From positions 1 to 33,725 of the forward strand of contig CAYNHF010000009.1 in NCBI GenBank assembly GCA_964397045.1: a stretch of DNA of 33,725 nt, read 5' to 3'. The notes below the pieces were generated by a model. The model searched no databases. It was not told where the DNA came from and worked only from the letters and a program-made list of their open reading frames with translations. Of the stretch, positions 23,418 to 30,617 are shown in pieces. Position numbers and translations under genes: made by a program. Source of the DNA: CAYNHF01 sp964397045. Lineage in GTDB: Bacteria > Actinomycetota > Acidimicrobiia > Spongiisociales > UBA5794. How positions within the stretch are numbered: the first letter of the stretch is position 1; the number at the start of each line of letters is the position of its first letter.

Positions 23418-26401
23418 GCGAACGCCTCTCGACCTTCGGGCTGCGCCGGACAGACGCTGCGGACCCGACAACGGTCACAGTCGGAGCCCGGGCGCGCTCT
23501 CCAGTCTTCGGCACGAATGCCGGCCGCTGCCCGCGCGAGGCGCTCCTGTACGCCGGGAAGCTCATCAGGATCGAACTCGCGCCGAATCAGACCCTTGACT
23601 GCAGCCTTGGCGGGGAACCAGAACTCGGCCGCCTTCGGCTTCCCGTGTTGCGTCAAACCCTCGTCTGCGGCCGTAGCCAGTGTGTAGTAGCCGAGCTGGA
23701 GCGACGCGGCCGAGTCAGCCTGGGAGGGTGGGTTCTTGGTCGTCTTGTAGTCGACGACGGTGAGACCGATGCCATCGGTTTCGATGCGGTCTGCGTATCC
23801 GAGCCACTCGATTCCGTCGAGTTGCATTTCGAGGCGCTTCTCCAATGCGAGCACCTTGCCGCGGGTCGGCCACATCGCATACAGCCGCTCGAGTGTCTCG
23901 ACGGCCCTGGCCCGCCACGCGGCGGCAAACGCACCTCCACCGAAGGTGACAGGGTTGAAGAGCGAGTCGAGGTGAGCCACCGCTGCGGCGGCACTGCCGT
24001 GCGGATCACCACGTTCGAGCGCCTCGCGTTCGACGTGTTCCAGCGTTTCGTGGACCAGTCGCCCGAATTCCGCGTACACCGTGGTTTCGTTTCCGATCCG
24101 GAGCCGCCGTTCAAGGGCATACCGGCGGGGACATTGCTCGTACCGTTCCGCCTGGCTAGGCGACATCACGAGCCGGTCGCCAATGATGCCCTGATTTGAT
24201 CCGCGGTCGCGTACGCCGGCGAACCGGTCGGTTTTCCGCAGCCCCCAGTGCTCACCTCGTGTCAGTACAGAGGCGGCCGCGAGCCGCCGCGGCGCGGAAG
24301 CGCCGGCATCGACCAGCACGCGTCGCAGCCAAGCCTCGGCTTCGGCGATAGTGACGGGGGAGCCGGCTTCCGGTGGCGACGAGGTGGCTGCCGCGGTGGT
24401 TGTGGTCCCGGCCACAAGCGCGAGGAACCGGCTCGGCACCCCCTCACCCTGCTCGAGGCCTGCAGAAGTTGCGGACCACACGACTCGCCGTCGTGCCCTG
24501 GTCATGGCGGTGTATGCAAGCCGGCGTTCCTCCTGCAGGCGGAAGCGGGTATAGCCGGCAGCGTCGGTTGGCACGTGGGGGAGGAGGTGTCGAACCCCGA
24601 GCAGCGAATCGCGACTTCTCAGATCGGGGAGGACCCCCTCGATCGCATCCGCGATGAAGACGATGTCGAACTCGAGTCCCTTGGACTGATGGAGGGTCGT
24701 GAGAGTGAGGCGATCCGTGTCGGGACCCCGATAGCTCAAGAGCGGGCTGGCTTCGAAGTCCTCGCTCTCGGTCAGTTCCCGATAGTCGTCGAGGGTTGCG
24801 GCGGGATTGCGTTCGTTCCAACGGGCAAGGACTTGGGCGAGCGAAGCCCACGCGGCTCGCTCGTCGCTGCGATCTGGATCGCGGACCAGCGACAGCAGCT
24901 GGGGGAGCGAGGACCATACCTGCCAGAAGCCCACAGATGCGGGGGCATCGACCGCCCAGGAGGCGTCATCGATGAGGGCCGCGAGCGCCCCCGCTTCGGC
25001 AACGAGGTCGCGGATCGCGACAGCCCACCCGCGGCCGGCGGCTTCTGCCATCCGTTCTACGTCCCTGAGTCTCCCGAGTCGAAGCTGGAACAGGGGCCCA
25101 AGGAGAATACGCCTGGTGGCTCTGGCTGCTTCGCCGGGGACAGGGTCCGTGGCGGCAATGATCAGGTCGAACAGGAACCGCACCGCCGGTTGATCCGCGA
25201 GGCGGGATTCCGGGGTGTCATGGGGGATGCCACGGCGAGCAAGCGCGCGCGACAACTCGTTGACGAAACGGCGTTTGGTCCGAACGAACACTGCCATGTC
25301 GCTGAGCGCCACACGTTCCATGCGCTGGCGGAGGATCTCGCTCGCTATCCACTCGGCCTCCTCGGTTTCTTGCTCGAAACGGAAGACGTCGACTCTCCCC
25401 TCTCCCGGGGCGGGAGCCACCGGGCCGGCTGCCCCGGGCAGTTCACCTGAGGTCACCCGGACCGCGGCTGCAAGGATTGCGGCCGGTGTGCGGAACGAAG
25501 TGGTCAATACCAAGCGGCGGCCGGGGCGACCGTCTGCGCTGCAGAATCGAGTGGGGAAAGCCGCGACGTTGGCGAGGTCGGCTCCACGAAACGAGTAGAT
25601 CGACTGGTACGGATCCGCGGCAACGGTGAGGTTGTGGTGCTCGGCGGCGAGCCGCTCCAGCAACGCGGCCTGGGCGACCGTCGTGTCCTGGTACTCGTCG
25701 ACCAGCACGTGGCGATATCGAGCCACGACGTCGGAGGCGACGGCTTCGAGATCCAGAGCTGCGATGGCTTCGGCCAGCAGGGTTCCATAGTCGATTCGCA
25801 GGTTGCGGCGCAGCGCAAGGTCGTAGCGGGTGAGGAACTGGGGAAGTCCTCGCCAGTCTGCCCTGCTTTCGGCACGAGCCGCGAGTTCGCCGGCATCTGT
25901 GAGCTGCTCACGGACCCGCAAGAGGAAGTCCGTGACCTCGGCGGCGAAGGTTGGGCTTTCCAGGAGCCCGCGGAATGCGGGGGACCACCGCATCGGGTCT
26001 TCCGAGCGCAACAGTTCGGAGACGAGAGCGACCTGTTCCGGTCCGGTGAGCACGATGGGGGGTTCGGCCCAACCTCGCGCCATGTAGTGCCGCTCCAGCA
26101 CCCGCCCGGCGAAGGAATGGAACGTGGTGATGTCAAGGCGGCCAACGGTGTGGTCAAGGCCCGCACGTACTCGATCCGCGAGATCCGCGACACCTCTTCT
26201 CCCGAAGCTGAGGACCAGGAGTTCGTCGGTCCCGGCTTGCCTGCCGAGATGCAGCACGCGGCGGACCAGGAACTCCGTCTTGCCGGTGCCGGGGCCACCC
26301 ACCACGATCTGGGACCCGTCCGTATCGTGGATCGCCGCGCGCCAATCTTGCGGGTCGACCCGCCACTCGGTTTCTCCTGGTGCCACCGTCCTCTCAGCCA
26401 T
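23414..26401 (-). CDS. adnA: AdnA-like UvrD-family helicase with C-terminal RecB-type Fe-S nuclease
   Basis: 995 aa. Walker A GGPGTGKT is at residues 35-42; motif II is VLVDEYQDTTVAQ; motif III is ADPYQSIYSFRG; motif V is TLHQSKGLEFDIVFIAD; motif VI is AYTAMTRARRRVVWS. The nuclease region has GYADRIETDG and TVVDYKTTKN. The four Fe-S cysteines are QCPRRY before the nuclease and CDRCRVRSVC at the C-terminus. It lies directly upstream of adnB, as in mycobacteria, and is the first gene of the operon. TACCGT at 26408-26413 (minus strand) lies 6 nt before the ATG, indicating a leaderless transcript. Which subunit is the lead motor is inferred only from gene order. Confidence 0.86.
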   Translation of the reverse strand: MAERTVAPGETEWRVDPQDWRAAIHDTDGSQIVVGGPGTGKTEFLVRRVLHLGRQAGTDELLVLSFGRRGVADLADRVRAGLDHTVGRLDITTFHSFAGRVLERHYMARGWAEPPIVLTGPEQVALVSELLRSEDPMRWSPAFRGLLESPTFAAEVTDFLLRVREQLTDAGELAARAESRADWRGLPQFLTRYDLALRRNLRIDYGTLLAEAIAALDLEAVASDVVARYRHVLVDEYQDTTVAQAALLERLAAEHHNLTVAADPYQSIYSFRGADLANVAAFPTRFCSADGRPGRRLVLTTSFRTPAAILAAAVRVTSGELPGAAGPVAPAPGEGRVDVFRFEQETEEAEWIASEILRQRMERVALSDMAVFVRTKRRFVNELSRALARRGIPHDTPESRLADQPAVRFLFDLIIAATDPVPGEAARATRRILLGPLFQLRLGRLRDVERMAEAAGRGWAVAIRDLVAEAGALAALIDDASWAVDAPASVGFWQVWSSLPQLLSLVRDPDRSDERAAWASLAQVLARWNERNPAATLDDYRELTESEDFEASPLLSYRGPDTDRLTLTTLHQSKGLEFDIVFIADAIEGVLPDLRSRDSLLGVRHLLPHVPTDAAGYTRFRLQEERRLAYTAMTRARRRVVWSATSAGLEQGEGVPSRFLALVAGTTTTAAATSSPPEAGSPVTIAEAEAWLRRVLVDAGASAPRRLAAASVLTRGEHWGLRKTDRFAGVRDRGSNQGIIGDRLVMSPSQAERYEQCPRRYALERRLRIGNETTVYAEFGRLVHETLEHVEREALERGDPHGSAAAAVAHLDSLFNPVTFGGGAFAAAWRARAVETLERLYAMWPTRGKVLALEKRLEMQLDGIEWLGYADRIETDGIGLTVVDYKTTKNPPSQADSAASLQLGYYTLATAADEGLTQHGKPKAAEFWFPAKAAVKGLIRREFDPDELPGVQERLARAAAGIRAEDWRARPGSDCDRCRVRSVCPAQPEGREAFA

Positions 26402-26407
26402 CGCGAC

Positions 26408-26413
26408 ACGGTA
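26408..26413 (-). promoter_or_regulatory. -10 element of a leaderless promoter for adnA-adnB
   Basis: Minus-strand TACCGT followed by six bases and the adnA ATG at 26401. No ribosome site intervenes. Confidence 0.45.
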
Positions 26414-26446
26414 TCGCCCGGCTGTGACAAGAGACCTCGCCCCGGA

Positions 26447-26875
26447 TCACAGACCGAGCTGTTCCTGGTGTGGTTCGGCGACCCCATCTGGTCCGATGTG
26501 CATCAGGTGTAACCCGCGGGCCGCGAGGTGGAGCGCAAGACTCGCCGCAGTCACGCGATGGGTCGGTTCGACAGAACCGCACAAGAGGGCAACGGTGCTG
26601 TGCTCGGCCAGTCCCGCAATCTCGTCGCTCGCAGCTTCGGCGGCGAGTGCGCTGAGTTCCGCGTCTGGGTGAGGTCGGTCGCCCAGCAAGCGGTAGCCAT
26701 AGCCGGCCTCCGCAGCGATCGTCGCGAGTGCGCCGCGTGACAGATCGCCTGCTCCAGGAACTTCGGCTTCGTGCCTGAGGTCGACCAGAGTCGTGACCCC
26801 ATACTCAACACAAGGCGCCTCGATGGCGCCGAAGGTGCCGTCACCGGGCCCCAGCGTGTAGATGATGCCGTTCAG
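26447..26875 (-). CDS. DUF488-family protein with a non-canonical CTG start
   Basis: 142 aa when read from CTG 26875. The N-terminal NGIIYTLGPGDGTF and VTTLVDLR match the DUF488 pattern (IYTiGhs ... lvDvR), and the C-terminal TVALLCGSVEPTHR...HLMHIGPDG matches its closing Cys-Glu...HR...HI block. An AGGAG ribosome site at 26882-26886 is 6 nt before the CTG, and there is no ATG, GTG or TTG in frame until a TTG at 26689, which would delete half the domain. The frame is closed 30 codons upstream by the stop of the RecB-like nuclease gene. Probably co-transcribed with that nuclease. Function of DUF488 proteins is not established. Confidence 0.7.
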   Translation of the reverse strand: MNGIIYTLGPGDGTFGAIEAPCVEYGVTTLVDLRHEAEVPGAGDLSRGALATIAAEAGYGYRLLGDRPHPDAELSALAAEAASDEIAGLAEHSTVALLCGSVEPTHRVTAASLALHLAARGLHLMHIGPDGVAEPHQEQLGL

Positions 26876-26965
26876 CCTCTGCTCCTGCTCGTGGTGTCCA
26901 TTCTCCTGCGGATGCTGCGCTCGTTCTCGGCTCCATAGGCATCGGAGTGGCCGTCTGCGAGCTGG

Positions 26966-27844
26966 TCAACCCACGGTTCCGCCAAAGACGGGCGCCACAT
27001 TCAGGCTCGTGCCGGTCTGCTCTGATGAGTTGCCGGAAAACGCGGGGCATAAGTACTGGTACTGGCACCAGCTACAGAGTTTGCTCGGACGAGGCGGAAA
27101 GTGGTCGCGTTCGATGGCGAGATCGATGGCAGCCCACAATGCTCGGAGCTGTCGACCCATCGCATCGAGCTGCCCGTCGGTTACGGGCACCTCGTAAACC
27201 GTCGGCCCATTGAGGTACATCAGTCGAATCGCCGCCGGAGTTCGCCCGGTACGGTTGCGAATCAGCAGTGCGTAGATCTTGAGGGCGAAGAAGGCAGGCA
27301 GTGCGTACCGCTCTGGCGGCGCCCTGCCCGTCTTGTAGTCCGTGATGATGAGACCATCTGCGGTTTCGTCCATGCGGTCGAGGATGCCCCGGATGGTGAG
27401 GTCGCCGAGTTCCTCGAGCATGTCGAGTTCTCGCTCGATCGGGGTGAAGCTGGTCGGGTCTTCCACGGCGAAGTAGTTGTGCAGGATGCCAAGACTCCCG
27501 ATTCCCCACTCCCGCTCCTCTTCTGCCGTCTCGAACAGATCAGGGAACTCCGTGGCCTTGAGTTCGGACCACGCGGTGCGAAATAGGTCGTACAGGCGGT
27601 CTGGTGTGCGTTGGTCGGGGACCTCCTCGAACAAGCGTTGCAGCGCAAGATGGGCGGTTGTCCCACGCGCCTGGTGAATCGTCGGTGGTACCTCGATTCG
27701 GTCGATGGCGCGATATCTGAAGAGCTGCGGGCAGTGTTTGAAGTCGCTGGCGCGACTGGGGGACAGCGTTTCGAGCGGCTTGGGATCGATGTCGGCGGTG
27801 GCGTTCGGAGTGGTTGCAGTCTGGCTGGGAGCATCAACGGTCAT
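26966..27844 (-). CDS. Stand-alone RecB-family PD-(D/E)XK exonuclease with Fe-S cysteines
   Basis: 292 aa. The layout matches a Cas4/AddB-type nuclease domain without a helicase: SPSRASDFKHCPQLFRYR (first cysteine), the HxxLQRLFEE helix, GILDRMDETADGLIITDYKTGRAP (Asp and the D-x-K active site), FALKIYALL, and CSWCQYQYLC (the remaining three cysteines). Similar single-domain proteins occur across actinobacteria, some near repair genes. It is probably a 4Fe-4S single-strand exonuclease. TAGGAT lies 6 nt before the ATG at 27844, so a leaderless transcript is likely. It is followed by the DUF488 gene 90 bp downstream. No cas1/cas2 genes are nearby, so a CRISPR role is unlikely. Confidence 0.83.
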   Translation of the reverse strand: MTVDAPSQTATTPNATADIDPKPLETLSPSRASDFKHCPQLFRYRAIDRIEVPPTIHQARGTTAHLALQRLFEEVPDQRTPDRLYDLFRTAWSELKATEFPDLFETAEEEREWGIGSLGILHNYFAVEDPTSFTPIERELDMLEELGDLTIRGILDRMDETADGLIITDYKTGRAPPERYALPAFFALKIYALLIRNRTGRTPAAIRLMYLNGPTVYEVPVTDGQLDAMGRQLRALWAAIDLAIERDHFPPRPSKLCSWCQYQYLCPAFSGNSSEQTGTSLNVAPVFGGTVG

Positions 27845-27850
27845 GCGAGC

Positions 27851-27856
27851 ATCCTA
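27851..27856 (-). promoter_or_regulatory. -10 element of a leaderless promoter for the RecB-like nuclease gene
   Basis: Minus-strand TAGGAT then six bases then the ATG at 27844. Confidence 0.45.
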
Positions 27857-27934
27857 CGCGGCCGGGGTGACGAAAACCACAGCAGTGTAGTTCGGGTGGC
27901 GGAAACGAGGCTTGGCACGGGTTGCTGGGCCAAG

Positions 27935-28009
27935 CGCGAAAACAATGAACCGCCCGCGAAAAACAACTAGCAACCTGAGTTGACGGCGCGCTCAGAAGCT
28001 ACCTACGTT
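27935..28009 (+). promoter_or_regulatory. Promoter of structured RNA A with two CGCGAAA boxes
   Basis: CGCGAAAA starts at 27935 and again at 27955, exactly 20 bp apart. The -35 TTGACG starts at 27980 and the -10 TACGTT at 28004 (18-bp spacer). The same four elements occur with identical distances at 29515-29589. The boxes are good candidates for an activator or repressor site on one face of the helix. Confidence 0.65.
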
Positions 28010-28015
28010 GCTGCT

Positions 28016-28705
28016 TCCTCGAAGGGGGCTCCGGCCTCCTGACGGGAAAGTCGCACGGGAGGCCTCGGCCAACCGGGTGGCAGGCACCGAGAGGTTTCGG
28101 CTTCGAGGCGCCAGACCCAAGGGTCGGCCGGTTCGCCCGGCAACCAGGTTGAGGTCTTCGGACTGAGACGGGGGACCAGGGGGTCGAACTCCCGAGCGAT
28201 GGCTTCGGCCGGCGCGAGGGACCCGCCGGACCGGTGAGAGCCGGACCGGGCCCGGAGGCGCCTCGGTGTCGACGGGAAAGGGACGGTGACGACCCAGAGG
28301 GTCAACGGGAAACCGTCGGCTCACTGGGTCGGAGCCGGACCGCCTGCAAACGGGACGGCTTTGGCCGAGCCGGTTGCGGGTGGGGACGACCGAAAGGTCG
28401 GCCCCAGGCACCGGGTTCAAAGGCTTCGGCCGAAGACCCGGGAGTCAAGGCTCGACGGGCCTCGGCCCGAAGAGTCGGTCTACTCGGCCACGGCCCTCAC
28501 GGGGGTCGCGCCGCCGACTTCGGTCGACAGTGCCAACCGGGAAGATCGCCGGGACGCCAAGGCTTCGGCCACGGCAAAGCCCGGCCCCGCCGCGACCGCA
28601 AGGCCGCAGCGGAATCTGTCGAGAGCGGCCCGCAAGGGAGGCTCTCGGTAGATCGGGAAACCCCGAGAGGGTCGCGTTTCGGCGCAGCTCGCTCGGGGTT
28701 TTCTT
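28016..28705 (+). ncRNA. Candidate large structured RNA A (about 690 nt)
   Basis: Between the nuclease gene and the lipoprotein gene there are 960 bp without a believable protein. After the promoter the plus strand is a chain of stable hairpins: GGCCTCC/GGAGGCC (28033-28064); GGGG-CGACC-GAAA-GGTCG-CCCC (28382-28405); CGGGC-CTCG-GCCCG near 28455; CGAC-TTCG-GTCG near 28514; and GAGAGC-CCC-GCAA-GGG-GCTCTC (28621-28646). It ends in a long helix at 28657-28703. The GNRA and UUCG loops fit only plus-strand RNA. The open frames overlapping it on both strands are Arg/Gly-rich and uninterrupted only because of GC content. The 5' end is inferred from the -10. It does not look like RNase P RNA, tmRNA or SRP RNA to me. 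Confidence 0.65.
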
Positions 28706-28708
28706 CGT
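28657..28708 (+). terminator. Terminal helix and intrinsic terminator of RNA A
   Basis: AAACCCCGAG (28658-28667) pairs with CTCGGGGTTT (28692-28701) and is followed by TCTTC. The internal part AGGGTCGCGTTTCGGC is nearly the same as in RNA B. Confidence 0.6.
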
Positions 28709-28804
28709 GGGGGCGCCAGGCGAATCGAGGCAGCTTCAGTCGAGGCGTATGCGTGGGGGCCGTCCGGTCACCGAGTGGGCAACCCGTCGTCGCGACGCTG
28801 CTTC

Positions 28805-29449
28805 TCAATCGGACGCACATCCCGGCGCCGACTCGATGAACGTGACGAGGGACGAGGCCGCTCCTCCATCGAGGATGCCGCGTATCCCGATGGGTTCGGC
28901 AGGGTCGATGTGGAAGCTCCAGCTGAGCCCGGACTCGGGGCTGCTGTCGAGCCAGCGTGGACCGTAGGCGGCCTGAAAGTCGGCTCGGGTGTTTCCCAAC
29001 CCGACACCCTCCGCGGTACGAAGCGCGAGTCCACGAGGGTCCTCGCCTGCGGTCGTGGTGGTCGGGTCGAACCCGTAGGCCCATGCAAAGAACTCGGGCA
29101 GCCGGTCGGCTCCCGCGTCGGTGAACACGGTCTCGAAGCTACCCCATCCGATGGCCCGTACTGCGACTCCCGGACACGTGCCGCGAATACCCGAGGGTGG
29201 CTCCCATCCCGAATCGCGATCGGGTGCGCCGAACCGCGCAGTGAGGCCCGCCACGACCCGGTCGACATCCGCTCCGAAGGAGATCGCTCCGAGACCGTTC
29301 GGCGCGAGGAGCAGCGGCTCGAGGCCGGGGAGTGTCGTTTGCGTCGTGGCTGGGGAGCTGGTGGTGGTTTCCGGCTGCTCGATTGTCACCGAGCACGCCG
29401 TTGCGAGCAATACGACACCCGTCACGAGGAGGCTGATTCTGCTGTGCAT
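28805..29449 (-). CDS. Putative lipoprotein of unknown function
   Basis: 214 aa from ATG 29449. The N-terminal signal peptide ends in a lipobox LLATAC, followed by a Thr/Ser/Pro linker. The mature domain (from GLGAISFGADVDRVVAGL) contains WGSFETVFTDAG, a Cys in GTCPGVAVRAIGWG and a second near the C-terminus. This layout resembles other actinobacterial extracellular lipoproteins of unknown role. It lies between the two structured RNA loci on the opposite strand, and its start is divergent from RNA B, whose regulatory boxes lie about 65 bp upstream of it. Whether it shares their control is unknown. Confidence 0.75.
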   Translation of the reverse strand: MHSRISLLVTGVVLLATACSVTIEQPETTTSSPATTQTTLPGLEPLLLAPNGLGAISFGADVDRVVAGLTARFGAPDRDSGWEPPSGIRGTCPGVAVRAIGWGSFETVFTDAGADRLPEFFAWAYGFDPTTTTAGEDPRGLALRTAEGVGLGNTRADFQAAYGPRWLDSSPESGLSWSFHIDPAEPIGIRGILDGGAASSLVTFIESAPGCASD

Positions 29450-29514
29450 GGCTTCGTCCCTGGGCCGGCCGCGGCGGACGCTAGTCATGGTCGGGTACAA
29501 CCCGATCGCTACCT

Positions 29515-29589
29515 CGCGAAACTAATGATTGAAGCGCGAAAACTAGGTATGGATCTGGCTTGACCGGAACCCGAAATGGGGCATATATT
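29515..29589 (+). promoter_or_regulatory. Promoter of structured RNA B with two CGCGAAA boxes
   Basis: CGCGAAA starts at 29515 and 29535 (20 bp apart), the -35 TTGACC at 29560, and the -10 TATATT at 29584 (18-bp spacer). Every distance equals that of promoter A, shifted by 1580 bp. Flanking bases such as AATGA after the first box are also shared. Confidence 0.7.
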
Positions 29590-29595
29590 CCCTCT

Positions 29596-29850
29596 CGCCG
29601 CTTGAAGGGGAAACCCGGAAGGTGGTGTGCGGCTCGCAAGAGCAGCATGGTCCAGAGACCGTGTCCCCGAAAGGGACTTCGGGCCTCGGAAGAGGCGCTC
29701 GATCTCGCCCACGGGCGAAGGAAGGCCCGCTGGTCCGACTCGAAACTGGGTTTCGGCCCGGTGGCGAGAATGTCGGTTCCTGAAAAGGGGTCGACTTGGG
29801 AAACCCCGAGAGGGCAACGGTTTCGGCCGGCGCTTCCTCGGGGTTTCTCG
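29596..29850 (+). ncRNA. Candidate structured RNA B (about 255 nt)
   Basis: The plus strand after the promoter folds into successive hairpins: GCTC-GCAA-GAGC (29633-29644), GGTC-CAGA-GACC (29649-29660), GTCCC-CGAAA-GGGAC (29662-29676), GCCTC-GGAA-GAGGC (29682-29695), ACTGGG-TTTC-GGCCCGGT near 29746, and GTCG...CCT-GAAA-AGG...CGAC (29772-29795). It ends in the helix shared with RNA A. GNRA-type loops again fit the plus strand. No believable protein is encoded in 29450-29956. The 3' part (from a GNRA hairpin into GGGAAACCCCGAGAGGG) is homologous in order to the end of RNA A. Boundaries are inferred from the promoter and the terminal helix. Confidence 0.65.
29800..29847 (+). terminator. Terminal helix of RNA B
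   Basis: GAAACCCCGAG (29800-29810) pairs with CTCGGGGTTTC (29837-29847), 11 perfect base pairs. The apical part contains the conserved AGGG...CGGTTTCGGC. The T-run is short, so part of the helix may belong to the mature RNA. Confidence 0.55.
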
Positions 29851-29944
29851 CGTTGCAGCCACGGCGTGCAGCAGCGTGCGGCGAGGCTTCCCGGCGAACT
29901 GGGGCACGAGCCATGAGTGAATGGGGCCGGTAGCCGCTTTCCGA

Positions 29945-29950
29945 TATCAT
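29945..29950 (+). promoter_or_regulatory. -10 element of a leaderless promoter for the PH-SHOCT gene
   Basis: TATCAT lies 6 nt before ATG 29957 with no ribosome site between, which supports that start. Confidence 0.45.
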
Positions 29951-29956
29951 CTGCCC

Positions 29957-30574
29957 ATGAAATACGACCCAAGCTTGCTCAGCGACGGCGAGAGCATCGT
30001 TACCCAGTTCCGTCCCCACTACCGGATGCTGCTCATCCCGATGGGGTGGTTCGTCCTCATCCTCATTGGGCTGATTGCGCTTGCTTGGATTGGTGACATG
30101 TGGTGGTACCTCAACGACATCCTGCTGCTGATCGTGGTCGTGGCCTTCGTCCTGCTCGTGATTTGGCCGGTGATCAAATGGTGGTTCACCCTGTATGTGC
30201 TCACGACAGAGCGTCTGATTTCTCGCGAGGGCGTGATTTCGCGCAGCGGCGTCGAGATTCCGCTGGAGAACATCAACAATGTGCTCTTCCATCAGTCGGT
30301 GATCGAGCGGGTCCTCAAGTCGGGGGACCTCATGATCGAGTCTGCCGGCCAGAGCGGGCAGGTGCGGTTCGACAACGTGTGGAGACCGGACGAGTTCCAG
30401 GCGCTCCTCTATCGAACCCGAGAGGACCGTACCCGGGGACTGTCGGAGCAGGGCCAACCCGACGCCGGTGATCCCACCCAGCAGTTGGAGCGATTGGCCC
30501 GCCTCCACCAGCAGGGGTCGATCACCGACGAGGAGTACGAACGTTCCAAGCGGCGTCTGCTCGAAGGCCTCTGA
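29957..30574 (+). CDS. Membrane protein with bacterial PH domain and C-terminal SHOCT motif
   Basis: 205 aa. Two transmembrane helices are visible (about residues 26-45 and 52-74). A YdbS/DUF304-type bacterial PH domain follows: YVLTTERLISREGVISR, VEIPLENINNVLFHQSVIER, and GDLMIESAGQSGQVRFDNV. After a polar linker the C-terminus is a SHOCT motif: QLERLARLHQQGSITDEEYE then RSKRRLLEGL. Bacterial PH proteins of this form act at the membrane, with ill-defined functions; SHOCT helices are oligomerisation modules. It lies about 105 bp downstream of structured RNA B on the same strand but has its own promoter. Confidence 0.87.
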   Translation: MKYDPSLLSDGESIVTQFRPHYRMLLIPMGWFVLILIGLIALAWIGDMWWYLNDILLLIVVVAFVLLVIWPVIKWWFTLYVLTTERLISREGVISRSGVEIPLENINNVLFHQSVIERVLKSGDLMIESAGQSGQVRFDNVWRPDEFQALLYRTREDRTRGLSEQGQPDAGDPTQQLERLARLHQQGSITDEEYERSKRRLLEGL

Positions 30575-30617
30575 GATCTTCGCCACCCCGGCAGCGGGGG
30601 TTCGATTGCGCCGGCGC

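Noticed and set aside
24248..25450. 400-aa open frame on the plus strand
   Set aside because: It is antisense to adnA, whose helicase motifs are continuous across the region.
26876..26968. Second selenocysteine read-through joining the RecB-like nuclease to DUF488
   Set aside because: The two share a frame, but the nuclease ends naturally after its Fe-S cysteines and the linker between is low-quality shadow sequence without a Cys/Sec motif.
26966..27844. Cas4 of a CRISPR-Cas locus
   Set aside because: The nuclease is Cas4-like in layout, but no cas1, cas2 or repeat array is present in the window.
28166..28186. tRNA T-arm-like sequence (GGGGGTCGAACTCCC)
   Set aside because: No acceptor, anticodon or D arm can be built around it; it is probably a T-loop-like hairpin of RNA A.
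28016..28705. RNase P RNA or tmRNA as the identity of RNA A
   Set aside because: The conserved GAGGAAAGTCCGGGC core of RNase P RNA and the tRNA-like ends of tmRNA are not found.
28234..28839. Open frames of 100-200 aa within the RNA A locus on both strands
   Set aside because: Composition is Arg/Gly/Pro-rich without domains or ribosome sites, several frames are open at once, and the sequence is better explained by RNA hairpins.
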